From Chitinophaga filiformis (GTDB lineage: Bacteria > Bacteroidota > Bacteroidia > Chitinophagales > Chitinophagaceae): a stretch of 64,000 bases of DNA. Both the position numbers and the translations under genes were made by a program. Of this stretch, positions 43,301-51,013 are shown in pieces. The stretch covers positions 532,264 through 596,263 of the forward strand of contig NZ_FNBN01000002.1 of the NCBI RefSeq assembly GCF_900102545.1, read 5' to 3'. Every line of letters begins with the position of its first letter. Position 1 is the stretch's first letter. The notes below the pieces were generated by a model. That model ran no database searches. It saw nothing but the letters and a program-made list of their open reading frames with translations, and had not been told where the DNA came from.

Positions 43301-43698
43301 CATCTTCAAGATTTGGAAACTTCCCTGGAACGTCGTTTAATACCAACCAACCAAGTATCGTCTTGAATCGCTGGCATAAGCCCGGCGATGATGGCGCTCA
43401 GATACAAAAGGTCTCGTCTAATTTTATTGAAGTTTTGTTCCCGAGCATACTGGCAAGTAGCAGCACTGAAGCATATAGTGATGCAACCTATCTGCGCCTG
43501 AAAAATGTGTCCCTTTCTTATTCTTTGAATAGCAACCTATTGAAGAAAGCTCATATTACAAATGTGCGTTTCTATGTGCAGGGACAGAATCTACTGACGT
43601 TTACAAACTTTTTTGGCGGCTTAGATCCTGAAACCAGAAGCCAAGGGGCGCTGGGCCCGTTAAGGATGATTACATTGGGAACACAATTAACTTTTTAA
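40336..43698 (+). CDS. SusC/RagA TonB-dependent outer-membrane transporter with STN domain
   Basis: This 1120-residue protein has a long N-terminal segment before its signal peptide (a second Met at 40420 gives the usual start), an STN signalling domain (about 50-115), a carboxypeptidase-D-like beta domain (G-Q-V-T-D-K-D-G-K-P-L-V-G-A-T-V), the SusC plug (L-Q-G-R-V-P-G-L, A-D-A-T-A-I-Y-G-S-R-A-A-N-G-A-I) and a beta barrel that ends in I-T-L-G-T-Q-L-T-F. With SusD it imports an oligomer, and the STN domain contacts FecR to trigger the ECF factor. The substrate is not evident because no glycosidase genes are present. Confidence 0.95.
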   Translation: MNYLIHTASAMRIIMRKCRYSIHQCTRVMKLILIFLITFQASALALAQQVTLNFKDAPITKVLRSIQMQTGYGYSMDGAEVKYAKPVTLNLKNATIEETLQNLFSNQPFNYKIVGKVIKITHKEVERASTSSVTTEKDGEITGQVTDKDGKPLVGATVSVKDGSLGAVTDANGRFKIIGAPANGTLVITMIGRETRQVNYKSNLVSPIVLLEVNAALKEVQVIAYGEVEKRFSTSNIGTISGETIAKQPVGNPLLALQGRVPGLFIQQNSGVPGSAISVTVQGQNSLRNGNLPFYVIDGVPYQPNTISSQNTALVMSPNSYSNLSFINPADIESIEVLKDADATAIYGSRAANGAILITTKKGKAGQTKVDLNLQTGWGKVAKTPDMLSGPEYLAMRHEAFQIGKTTPGITDYDVNGVWDTSRNVNWRKELVGNTAQFQNLQASVSGGSEGTQFLAGAAYIRETPVFAGNFSDVKTSVRFNINNISPNKKFNFFLSGSYLQGNNQLPNVDFSNVSATLAPNAPDLYNPDGTLNWSPDPTRPNVNTFQNPAAGALRRYSIKSRNLVGNSTISYELIPGLALKSSFGYNRLTSDELTINPTAAAKPDVLPIRNSALYSDKSIETWIIEPQLTFRKSYSFGSIDALVGSTFQETGSYLLALTGGDYASDALLADYNAAGIKSVNQSIQATYRYSAIFGRLNYRYNDRYIINLAARRDGSSRFGSKNLFHNFYSVGGAWLFSEEHFIKEHFPVLNFGKLRASYGTTGNDQIGDYAFYSLYDNYGVDLPILGTTGLVPRGLSNAYLQWEETRKLNMGLDFGIIDNRIMVSANYFRNRSSNQLLSQNLTIVTGFGEVPRNLPATVQNTGWEFTLDYEPIRGNNFRWRGSANITIPKNKLIRYDGLETSSDRNAYVIGESIRIRKVFVYSGVNPQTGLYQFTNAKGELTSSPSDPVDKTALINLDPKWYGGFSNTFSYKGFDLDIFFQFASQKAAASSRFGNFPGTSFNTNQPSIVLNRWHKPGDDGAQIQKVSSNFIEVLFPSILASSSTEAYSDATYLRLKNVSLSYSLNSNLLKKAHITNVRFYVQGQNLLTFTNFFGGLDPETRSQGALGPLRMITLGTQLTF

Positions 43699-43722
43699 CT
43701 GTAATATAATAAATCGAAAATC

Positions 43723-45204
43723 ATGAACACTATATATAAATGTAGCAGAAATGCAATAATGGCTGTATTGCTATTCTGTTTATTTCCCCTGCATGGATGT
43801 AAAAAGTTTGTTGAGGTAGAGCCGCCGCCAACAAATGTAAACGAGGGAAATGTATATGCGTACGGTTCAACAGCAGCTGCCGCAATGATCGGTATCTACA
43901 CCCAGATGTCAAACTCCTTTTTTCTTAGGGATATCAGTCTGTATGCCGAGTTATCAGCAGACAACCTGGTATTATTCAATAATGATAAGACCGACTATGT
44001 AACGTATTATCAAAATGCGTTACTGGCTACCAATGACGGTACTACTAAATTCTGGCTACAAATCTATCCATACATCTTTAGTGTAAATTCTGCGATAGAG
44101 GGGCTGAACAAATCGAATGGCGTCACATCAACAGTAAAGCAGCACCTGCTGGGCGAGGCCCATTTTCTCCGGGCGTTCTACTATTTTTATTTAGTCAACT
44201 CCTATGGAGATGTTCCCTTGGCCCTAAGTACAGATTATGTCGTAAATAATAGCCTTTCACGTAGTCCGGCTAGCCTTGTTGTAGCGCAGATTATTGATGA
44301 TTTAAAGCAAGCTCAAAACCTGCTGTCTGATAGCTATCTGCAGGCAGATGCGGCAACTGCATTTCCAACAGGGCAAGAGGAAAGAATAAAACCTAACCGG
44401 TCTGCTGCATCTGCACTGTTAGCAAGGGTGTATCTTTATCAAAAGGATTGGGTCAACGCCGAACTGGCAGCATCCGAAGTAATTAACAAAACTGCGTTAT
44501 ATTCAGCAATTCCGTTAGACCAGGTATTCCTGAAAAACAGCAAAGAAACCATTTGGTCCATTCCGGGTGTACGTGCGGGAAGCCCGAACACAGACATTGG
44601 TGATATTTTTATCTTGCGGCCTGGCGGTCCAGCAGATGTTACTGACCGCACAATTTATCTGTCTCAAAAATTGGTTGACCTATTTCAGACTGGTGATCAG
44701 CGTAAAAATGTTTGGGTAAACAGCGTAACAGATAACAACAATAAACCCTATCCATATGCAGCAAAATACAAGGCTACAGGTGGTGATGCACTATCAGAAT
44801 ACATGATCATTTTGCGACTTGGAGAACAATACCTTATCCGGGCTGAAGCTAGACTGCAACTGGGCAGAACTCAAGATGCAATAGCTGATTTAAATACCCT
44901 GCGTGCAAGGTCCATAGACCCGAATGAACCCGATGAAAATAAGCGGTTGAAACTATTGGCAACTTCTTTGTCTAAAGAAGCAGCCCTCACCGCTTTAAAT
45001 TACGAAAGGCGTGTTGAAATGTTTTGTGAGTGGGGCGACAGGTGGTTTGACCTCAAACGAAGCGGTCAGATAGACGCTGTAATGTCTGCGGCTGCCCCGC
45101 TCAAAGGTGGCGTAGCATGGCAATCCTACAAAGCCTGGTATCCGGTCCCATCCGATGAAATAAGAATTAACACCAAATTAAGCCAGAACACAGGCTATAA
45201 TTAA
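43723..45204 (+). CDS. SusD/RagB nutrient-binding outer-membrane lipoprotein
   Basis: The 493-residue lipoprotein has lipobox L-H-G-C near residue 26 and the SusD helices: L-G-E-A-H-F-L-R-A-F-Y-Y-F-Y-L-V-N-S-Y-G-D-V-P-L, A-L-L-A-R-V-Y-L-Y-Q-K-D-W, Y-L-I-R-A-E-A-R-L-Q-L-G and the final R-R-V-E-M-F-C-E-W-G-D-R-W-F-D-L-K-R. It caps the SusC barrel and captures ligand. It begins 24 bases after susC. Confidence 0.95.
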   Translation: MNTIYKCSRNAIMAVLLFCLFPLHGCKKFVEVEPPPTNVNEGNVYAYGSTAAAAMIGIYTQMSNSFFLRDISLYAELSADNLVLFNNDKTDYVTYYQNALLATNDGTTKFWLQIYPYIFSVNSAIEGLNKSNGVTSTVKQHLLGEAHFLRAFYYFYLVNSYGDVPLALSTDYVVNNSLSRSPASLVVAQIIDDLKQAQNLLSDSYLQADAATAFPTGQEERIKPNRSAASALLARVYLYQKDWVNAELAASEVINKTALYSAIPLDQVFLKNSKETIWSIPGVRAGSPNTDIGDIFILRPGGPADVTDRTIYLSQKLVDLFQTGDQRKNVWVNSVTDNNNKPYPYAAKYKATGGDALSEYMIILRLGEQYLIRAEARLQLGRTQDAIADLNTLRARSIDPNEPDENKRLKLLATSLSKEAALTALNYERRVEMFCEWGDRWFDLKRSGQIDAVMSAAAPLKGGVAWQSYKAWYPVPSDEIRINTKLSQNTGYN

Positions 45205-45230
45205 TCTCACATTAGTCGTGTAATAAATGT

Positions 45231-45256
45231 AGGGGACAACTTTTCGGGTTGTCCCT
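45231..45256 (+). terminator. Hairpin after susD
   Basis: AGGGGACAAC pairs with GTTGTCCCT with one bulged base. It may partially separate SusCD from the thioredoxin gene. Confidence 0.6.
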
Positions 45257-45288
45257 GCAGCTTACTCGCCATTATTTAAAAATAATTT

Positions 45289-46575
45289 ATGAAAAAGATT
45301 GTCTTGATATTATGCTTGTTAAGCCCTGTTGTCGTTCACGCGCAGAAAGATTCAGGAACAGAATTTAGCAAAGCCCGCAATTGGCGGGAAGTGTTGACGG
45401 AGGCTAGTGCTGCGGGTAAACCCATCTTTGTAGATCTTTTTACAACCTGGTGCCCGCCCTGCCTGAAAATAGAAAAGGAGGTATTTACAGAACCAGAGCT
45501 AGCTCATTTCATGAATGCAAATTTCATCAATGTCAGAGTGCAAATGGATACTACTGACAAAGATAACGATTATGTTAAAGGCTGGCGGCAGGATGCCGCC
45601 AAATGGGCTAAATATGCTCCTACATTCCCCACTTTTCTATTTTATACTGCCGATGGCCAATATTCAGGCAGAGAAGGAGGATACCATACTGCTGATGATT
45701 TTCTTGTTTTGCTGAAAAAAGCACTTGATCCCCAAGGTAATTACCTAGCAGAAATAGCCGCATTTAAGGAAGATAAACTTGACAAACCACAGTTGCTTGA
45801 ATTGGCTTACCGGGCTAAAAGTAATAAAGATGACAGCATAGCAAACGAGGTCGCTAAAGTATATAAAGCAAGATACGTTGACACGTTACCGGTAGATTCC
45901 TTATTGAATAAGGAAGCTGACCGCTTTCACTCGACATTTATCAAACTCTTCAATTTTAACGATAAGATCATTCAGTATATCTATAGTCATCAAGCTATTG
46001 CAGATGTAAGGTTTGGACGCTGGCCAAAGTATTCCCGAAACTTAACAGATTTTGTGATCAGTCGGGACTACATCAATAACCAGATTTCAGGATTATCCAC
46101 TCCTGATTGGAATAACATTGAACGAAGCATTGCCAAAGATTTCGACCATCAAATTGCCAAGCGACTTGTTTTAGACGCCAGGATCAATTGGTCTTACCAG
46201 CACCAAGATTATAATGAGGGTGCCAGATTGGCGTTCATTAAGCTTGAAAAATATTGTATGGATACCACCTTAATGGGCAGAGTAGAAGTGAACAATATGA
46301 TGTATGAGGTCGTTTTCAAGTATGTTGATGATCCAAAGGTATTGAAAAAAGCGCTCTACTTTATGAAACAGATTAATGAAATGGAAAACAATACGAGCCA
46401 CGGTCACCTGGATACCTACGCAAGTATCCTGTATAAGGCTGGTGACAGAGACAGAGCGATTAGCATAGAAAACAAGGCTTTAAAAATTGCAATGCAAAAA
46501 AATGATCATAAAAATATTAAATTCTATAGCGATATCATTTCCAGGATGGAAAAGGGATTACCCATATGGAAGTAG
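45289..46575 (+). CDS. Periplasmic thioredoxin-family protein with long C-terminal domain
   Basis: A signal peptide of about 18 residues precedes a thioredoxin domain with the redox motif T-W-C-P-P-C (Cys55 and Cys58), the cis-Pro loop A-P-T-F-P-T-F and a G-G-Y-H strand. The remaining 280 residues are helical, TPR-like. The layout resembles thioredoxin proteins found beside SusCD loci in Bacteroidota. It may keep disulfides in imported or secreted partners reduced, or sense redox state. It lies 16 bases before the small AraC-type gene. Confidence 0.85.
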   Translation: MKKIVLILCLLSPVVVHAQKDSGTEFSKARNWREVLTEASAAGKPIFVDLFTTWCPPCLKIEKEVFTEPELAHFMNANFINVRVQMDTTDKDNDYVKGWRQDAAKWAKYAPTFPTFLFYTADGQYSGREGGYHTADDFLVLLKKALDPQGNYLAEIAAFKEDKLDKPQLLELAYRAKSNKDDSIANEVAKVYKARYVDTLPVDSLLNKEADRFHSTFIKLFNFNDKIIQYIYSHQAIADVRFGRWPKYSRNLTDFVISRDYINNQISGLSTPDWNNIERSIAKDFDHQIAKRLVLDARINWSYQHQDYNEGARLAFIKLEKYCMDTTLMGRVEVNNMMYEVVFKYVDDPKVLKKALYFMKQINEMENNTSHGHLDTYASILYKAGDRDRAISIENKALKIAMQKNDHKNIKFYSDIISRMEKGLPIWK

Positions 46576-46590
46576 TAAAACTGGAGGAAA

Positions 46591-46995
46591 ATGCTAGAAA
46601 CAGAATTTAAAAAAGCGCCCGATCACAGCGTGAGAGAGGTATATATATCCCCTGATTTGTTGTTAGTTCGAAAAATTGATCAACTTGTTGACCAGTATTT
46701 TAAAACACACAGTCGCGCCTTTTACTATTGTTCTCAAGTATCATGCAGTCTGAAAGTGGTAAATGCAATTTTGAAGTTCCACAGAAACCTAACCTTAAAT
46801 GCATTGATTCAGGAGCGAAGGCACAGGGAAGCTATTTGTTTACTTACTCATAGCAGCATGGCTGTAAAGTGGATTGCCTACGAACTTGGATTCTGCGATC
46901 CGGGACATTTTATACGGGCGTTTTCAAATAAGGAGGGGCTTTCGCCAGCAAAGTTCAGACAACTAAACCTGCGACAGAAAAAAGGGTCGGGGTAG
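46591..46995 (+). CDS. Short AraC-type helix-turn-helix protein
   Basis: The 134-residue protein consists of little more than an AraC/XylS DNA-binding domain (L-N-A-L-I-Q-E-R-R-H-R-E-A, V-K-W-I-A-Y-E-L-G-F-C-D-P-G-H-F-I-R-A-F, L-S-P-A-K-F-R). No ligand domain is present, so it may depend on another protein. Its stop codon lies in the loop of a terminator. It probably closes the ECF-FecR-SusC-SusD-thioredoxin unit. Confidence 0.88.
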   Translation: MLETEFKKAPDHSVREVYISPDLLLVRKIDQLVDQYFKTHSRAFYYCSQVSCSLKVVNAILKFHRNLTLNALIQERRHREAICLLTHSSMAVKWIAYELGFCDPGHFIRAFSNKEGLSPAKFRQLNLRQKKGSG

Positions 46996-47008
46996 CCCCC
47001 GACCCTTT
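46981..47008. terminator. Bidirectional terminator with a stop codon in its loop
   Basis: AAAGGGTCGGGG pairs with CCCCGACCCTTT around a 4-base loop that begins with the TAG stop codon of the AraC-type gene. It is shared with the converging DUF6520 gene. Confidence 0.85.
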
Positions 47009-47015
47009 AGTTTAA

Positions 47016-47264
47016 TCAAGCACCTGGTTTTACTGTCAGTACACCACAAGGTTGTGCTGAGTTAAGGGTAGCTTTAATAGTAAATGTACCCTGTTCCAGA
47101 GGTTGACCAATGGTGAGTCCAGTTCTGATTGAAGTACATTCTGTAGTAGCAGCAGTTGTGCTAGGAACAAAAACGATATCAGTGTTTCTTGCTTTGAAAG
47201 CAAATATCGCACCTATACCACCAGCGAACAAAACTGTAGCCAAGATTGCTTTAGCTTTAGACAT
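47016..47264 (-). CDS. DUF6520-type small secreted protein
   Basis: The 82-residue product starts M-S-K-A-K-A-I-L-A-T-V-L-F-A-G-G-I-G-A and is followed by A-F-K-A-R, the conserved start of DUF6520 proteins. The mature part has two cysteines (E-C-T-S and Q-P-C-G-V). It is exported and would form a disulfide. Two further copies of this family occur at 55.8 and 58.9 kb, always beside a thiol-redox protein gene. The function of the family is unknown. Confidence 0.8.
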   Translation of the reverse strand: MSKAKAILATVLFAGGIGAIFAFKARNTDIVFVPSTTAATTECTSIRTGLTIGQPLEQGTFTIKATLNSAQPCGVLTVKPGA

Positions 47265-47433
47265 AAAATAAAAGTTTTGTGTGTTAAATTGACACGCTTA
47301 CTCTGTTCGAAAGGGTTTTCAGCGACCCCCTTTATTTTTTTCGAAAAAAATCTGGTTAAAATGGAAAGGAATTAGGGCCCCCATTGTTTGACGATTGATT
47401 ATGAAAAAAGCAAATTTGTGTGTTATTGACTAA

Positions 47434-47904
47434 CTATAATTTATTGATTAGTGAGTCCAGCTGATGAAAATTGAGCACCGTCGTCCCACCACCACGATAT
47501 CGTTTGCCCTTATCAAAAAATACATTATAGGGCGTTGCATTCGGCTTATAACGTCGCATAAAAACGTGACCGGAGTCTCTCCCCACCATTACGTTTGGGT
47601 ATTGTTCCAAATTGTAATTCTTATAAAATGCCATCATATCATTGTAGGGATGGTCTGTTATCAGGCAAAACTGTACATCCTTTAATTTTTCCATATTGGC
47701 TGCAATATCTTTCCATTCTGCCCTGCAGGCCTCACAATACGGCTGGTAATAAATTAGCAATAGCGGTTTACCCTTTGGTATTCTCGCGATGTTAAAATAG
47801 CTCGTGCTGTCTGGCATTTGAAGAGAAATATCAGGTATAGTCTCTTTAATTCCACAGTTGGTTAATACTACTCCCATTAGCAAAATCCCCAAGTAACGTT
47901 TCAT
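47434..47904 (-). CDS. TlpA-like thioredoxin lipoprotein
   Basis: Lipobox L-T-N-C sits near residue 17. The thioredoxin domain has the unusual motif Y-C-E-A-C (Cys-x-x-Cys with Glu-Ala), then cis-Pro in A-T-P-Y-N-V. Length is 156 residues, typical for lipoprotein TlpA relatives. It is anchored to the periplasmic face and may oxidise or reduce the neighbouring DUF6520 protein, a partner suggested only by position. Confidence 0.85.
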   Translation of the reverse strand: MKRYLGILLMGVVLTNCGIKETIPDISLQMPDSTSYFNIARIPKGKPLLLIYYQPYCEACRAEWKDIAANMEKLKDVQFCLITDHPYNDMMAFYKNYNLEQYPNVMVGRDSGHVFMRRYKPNATPYNVFFDKGKRYRGGGTTVLNFHQLDSLINKL

Positions 47905-48135
47905 ACCTGCAAGCTACTTACCTCTTCAATAAACATTCTTAGGATGCACAGGTATTAATTAGGAGAAAGAAGAAGATTAATGCGCTTTCTTATGCAATCG
48001 ATATCACATATAACCAACCAATTGCTTTGTTAAGCGGTGGTTAATTTATTGGTAATTATGTATATACACCCGAAATTCGCGATTCGAATATTTTCTCCTG
48101 GAGAGTACAAGAATGTAAACCAACCAACCCAGGTA
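47905..48135. other. Intergenic, leftward promoter region
   Basis: AT-rich gap between the TlpA-like gene and the small 47-codon frame. No consensus promoter box was found with confidence. Confidence 0.4.
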
Positions 48136-48279
48136 ATGAAACCTAACCAAAAAATTCTGATAGTTACTTGCTATCGACGTTCCTACTATTGGGCAGAAAC
48201 GCTTTTAGCAAAGTCTATAGGCGCTATGCGGCAAGGCACAAGTATGCCACCCGCCTTTGCTAAATTATTGTTAAAGTAA
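48136..48279 (+). CDS. Small 47-residue peptide gene, tentative
   Basis: From ATG 48136 the frame encodes M-K-P-N-Q-K-I-L-I-V-T-C-Y-R-R and ends P-P-A-F-A-K-L-L-L-K. The peptide is basic with one cysteine and not signal-peptide-like. A similar pattern (Y-R-R followed about 23 residues later by S-F-A-L-V) appears in the spurious-looking upstream extension at 37.8 kb, where a strong hairpin also overlaps. Within this frame the DNA forms nested stems (48204-48264). It may be a genuine micro-protein or a non-coding structure. Confidence 0.35.
   Translation: MKPNQKILIVTCYRRSYYWAETLLAKSIGAMRQGTSMPPAFAKLLLK
48204..48264 (+). promoter_or_regulatory. Three nested stems before an ECF sigma gene
   Basis: TTTAGCAAAG (48204-48213) pairs with CTTTGCTAAA (48255-48264), enclosing GCGG/CCGC (48228-48231 and 48251-48254) and GGCA/TGCC (48235-48238 and 48245-48248). 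This compact 61-base fold lies about 140 bases upstream of the sigma factor and resembles a leader RNA, but it matches no riboswitch I recognise. Confidence 0.45.
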
Positions 48280-48405
48280 ATTTCACCTCGCCCATTTCTA
48301 TAAATATTACTCGTAGATCATGACACTTGTGGTGTAAGGGAAACGTTAGCTAAGATTGTCAACTGTAAAGCAGTTAAAATTTCTAAACCATTAAATTCTT
48401 TCTTT

Positions 48406-48996
48406 ATGGAATTGCAAAGTTCGGGGAACAAGAGGCATGAACATGTCGTAAAACTGGATAACAAGACATTTTCTAGCATTTATGAAAATTACCATAAAAA
48501 ATTGTTCGGCTATGCCTATAAAATCTTGAAGCTTGAACATGAAGCGAAAGACATCGTACAGGAGATATTCACAAATATCTGGCAGGAAGGCATTAGAGGG
48601 CATTCAGGACCAATTAATATAAAACCATATCTATATCAATCAGTTAGAAATAAAATAATAGATCTTGCCAGAAAAAATAAAAATGTGCAGGCTTATTTTG
48701 AAGAACAGAGAACAAAAATGGTTACCAGCCACCTCTCCGCTGACAAACCCATCCTCACGGAGGAAGTGATAAGTATTATCGAAGGTGAGTTTGCAAACCT
48801 AACGCCCCGTCGTCGGCAGGTTTTAACAATGTTTGTAGAAGAAAACATGTCCTATCGTGAAATTGCCAAAGAGCTTGGCATCTCAGAAGGTACTGTGCTG
48901 TCAGTTATACGGGCTGCCAGGGATATCGTACGTCCAAGGATCCGAAGAAGCTTGGACCTCTCCATTTTATACATCATACTGAATAGTATAAAGTAG
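48406..48996 (+). CDS. ECF RNA polymerase sigma factor (second SusCD locus)
   Basis: The 196-residue sigma factor has region 2 (Y-E-N-Y-H-K-K-L-F-G-Y-A-Y-K-I-L, E-A-K-D-I-V-Q-E-I-F) and region 4 (L-T-P-R-R-R-Q-V-L-T-M-F, S-Y-R-E-I-A-K-E-L-G-I-S-E-G-T-V). It is followed by an unknown membrane gene, FecR, SusC and SusD. It is not a close copy of the 38.3-kb sigma factor, so the two loci likely respond to different signals. Confidence 0.93.
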   Translation: MELQSSGNKRHEHVVKLDNKTFSSIYENYHKKLFGYAYKILKLEHEAKDIVQEIFTNIWQEGIRGHSGPINIKPYLYQSVRNKIIDLARKNKNVQAYFEEQRTKMVTSHLSADKPILTEEVISIIEGEFANLTPRRRQVLTMFVEENMSYREIAKELGISEGTVLSVIRAARDIVRPRIRRSLDLSILYIILNSIK

Positions 48997-49117
48997 CTTT
49001 ATCCCAGTATTGGTAAGTTTTAGCAAAAAATACAAGTTTCGATACCAAGATTATTTCATTTATCCGTCATAGTAGTAGGGCCTTCTGGGCAATTGCAATA
49101 ACATCAAAACATACTAC

Positions 49118-49657
49118 ATGACAAGCAAGAAAAAAACAACTGTTAAAAACAACGAAAGCAACCCGCCATCAAAGAAATCCAATACTGCAGGCCACTGGCT
49201 AACAAGGCATGCACCTAATGCTCCTGTAAGGAATCGCCGCCGGCGTCATCACAAGGTTCGAAATTGTAAACGGTTAAATATTACTATTAGGGGCACAACC
49301 ATGCCAGATCTGCCTACTATGTTAGATCGCTTACCTCAGGCAGATGACATTAATGTACTAATAGATGCCAAGTCCAAACAGAATAAAGTGCTGATATTTT
49401 TTTTAGCACCAGTCATCTGGCTTGCTATCCTATTCTTATTCTGGCATGTATTGTTTAAGCAGGTTCAGGGGCTTAGCCCGGTCACAGCTTCAATCTTACT
49501 GGCTGGCACAATGGCTATGATCACCATCCTCTTCGCTTTTATACTACGGTTTACTGGTATGCTTTCCGAGAAGAATTTTGTAAAATTGGTTCGGTTGGGG
49601 ATGAAGTTCAGCCTAATGTCAATTAGGTCATCAAATGCGCCTGAAAAAAATAATTGA
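49118..49657 (+). CDS. Two-helix membrane protein, unknown
   Basis: The 179-residue protein has a very basic N terminus (S-K-K-K-T-T-V-K-N, N-R-R-R-R-H-H-K) and two hydrophobic helices (V-L-I-F-F-L-A-P-V-I-W-L-A-I-L-F-L-F and A-S-I-L-L-A-G-T-M-A-M-I-T-I-L-F). The basic part should stay in the cytoplasm near DNA or RNA. It sits between sigma factor and FecR, so it may modulate the signalling pair. No family recognised. Confidence 0.65.
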   Translation: MTSKKKTTVKNNESNPPSKKSNTAGHWLTRHAPNAPVRNRRRRHHKVRNCKRLNITIRGTTMPDLPTMLDRLPQADDINVLIDAKSKQNKVLIFFLAPVIWLAILFLFWHVLFKQVQGLSPVTASILLAGTMAMITILFAFILRFTGMLSEKNFVKLVRLGMKFSLMSIRSSNAPEKNN

Positions 49658-49762
49658 TAAATTTTAAAAAAGTCGTACCAAGTTTTTCAAAGTTAATCGT
49701 CTTAATATACGATAACCTCTACAACCATCATTGTAAATCATCCAAACAATCATCTCACGGTA

Positions 49763-50860
49763 ATGAGCACACAAACTATCGAACAGTTATTCACCAAGTA
49801 CAGTGAAGGCACTTGTACTTCGCAGGAAGCTGCGGAAGTAGAATCATTATATGATTATATGGTAAAAAATGAGTCCTTAGAAGAAGCTTTAGGCAAGCTT
49901 GAAAGTAACTATTCCTATTTGCTTGATAAGGAACCGGTGTACAAAGTCTATATCCGGAAAACCGTAGCAGCGGCGGCAATTATTGCAACCGCTGGAGTGG
50001 GGCTGCTATTTTTTTTAAAGCAGCAGGACCGCAAGAACGAGCTGGCCATCAACACCCATATTAGCAGGTTGGTTGATAGTGGCAAGGCTATTTTAAAGTT
50101 GCCAAATGGTAAAATCATAGAACTCAATAATGCGGCAGATGGTCTTCTATATGGTTTTAAAGACGGAACGATTACCAAACGAGATGGTAATTTCCTGACC
50201 CTTTCTAATAATGGAGCAGCTGGCACGCTTTCCGGCGAACATGAGCTCTTTACACCGAAAGGGGGCGAATACCATCTTACGCTTCCCGACGGTAGCACCG
50301 TTCAGGCAAATGCGGCTACACATCTTCGGTTCGACCCATCAGAAAGAGATGTTGAAGTGAATGGTGAAGCCTTTTTGGTGGTGCATAAGAATTCGGGAAA
50401 GCCATTTATTGTTACACTTCGAAACGAAAAGGTCCGCGTATTAGGCACGCGTTTTAATGTAAGCAATTACGAAAATGAACAGGTAAAAACAACCGTTACT
50501 GAGGGCCTTGTACAGGTAGAAACCAATTTAGGTAATGATGTACATAAGTTGAAAGTTTCTGCTTCAGAGCAGGTTGTATTTGATCAAAAGAACGTTAAAA
50601 AATATTCCCGGATAGATACCCTAGCAGCCGTGGGCTGGAAACAAGGTCTATTTGCATTTTCCCAAACACCTATTAAAGATGCATTGAGGCAACTTAGCAG
50701 GTGGTACAATGTTGCGGTAGATGATTCCGGCATTCCGGATGAACTGCGTGTAGTTGCGCAGTTCCGGAAAACAGAACCGCTGCCCAATGCACTCAAGATG
50801 CTCAATGCATCCGCTAACCTTAAATTGGAATTTGACGGAAAACAAATTGTAGCAAAATAG
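49763..50860 (+). CDS. FecR family anti-sigma factor
   Basis: The 365-residue protein has a short cytoplasmic region (Y-S-E-G-T-C-T-S-Q-E-A-A), a transmembrane helix near 70-90 (V-A-A-A-A-I-I-A-T-A-G-V-G-L-L-F), a FecR domain (T-P-K-G-G-E-Y-H-L-T-L-P-D-G-S-T, R-V-L-G-T-R-F-N-V-S) and a DUF4974 tail (F-S-Q-T-P-I-K-D-A-L-R-Q-L-S-R-W-Y-N). It pairs with the 48.4-kb sigma factor and the STN-bearing SusC. Confidence 0.94.
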   Translation: MSTQTIEQLFTKYSEGTCTSQEAAEVESLYDYMVKNESLEEALGKLESNYSYLLDKEPVYKVYIRKTVAAAAIIATAGVGLLFFLKQQDRKNELAINTHISRLVDSGKAILKLPNGKIIELNNAADGLLYGFKDGTITKRDGNFLTLSNNGAAGTLSGEHELFTPKGGEYHLTLPDGSTVQANAATHLRFDPSERDVEVNGEAFLVVHKNSGKPFIVTLRNEKVRVLGTRFNVSNYENEQVKTTVTEGLVQVETNLGNDVHKLKVSASEQVVFDQKNVKKYSRIDTLAAVGWKQGLFAFSQTPIKDALRQLSRWYNVAVDDSGIPDELRVVAQFRKTEPLPNALKMLNASANLKLEFDGKQIVAK

Positions 50861-50892
50861 CATAAGAACTTAACTACGGTACTATCCCTTGA

Positions 50893-50927
50893 ACGCCCTC
50901 ATTAATTAACCTAATTGATGAGGGCGT
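50893..50927 (+). terminator. Strong hairpin between fecR and susC
   Basis: ACGCCCTCAT and ATGAGGGCGT form a 10-bp stem around a loop that folds further (TAATT/AATTG), followed by AGTATTTATT. It suggests attenuation so that susC is expressed from its own sigma-dependent promoter or by read-through. Confidence 0.75.
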
Positions 50928-51013
50928 AGTATTTATTGTCATACCACCAACCATAGCATTCTTTTTTACATCAACATAAAGCGACTGGCTAAAAACTAAC
51001 CAAAAAAATCAAA

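Noticed and set aside
47310-47340. Hairpin AAAGGG/CCCTTT followed by a T run on the plus strand
   Set aside because: No plus-strand gene ends here; it is short and probably chance in an AT-rich leader.
48204-48264. Cobalamin or other known riboswitch
   Set aside because: The nested stems lack the conserved boxes of known riboswitches and the downstream gene is a sigma factor.
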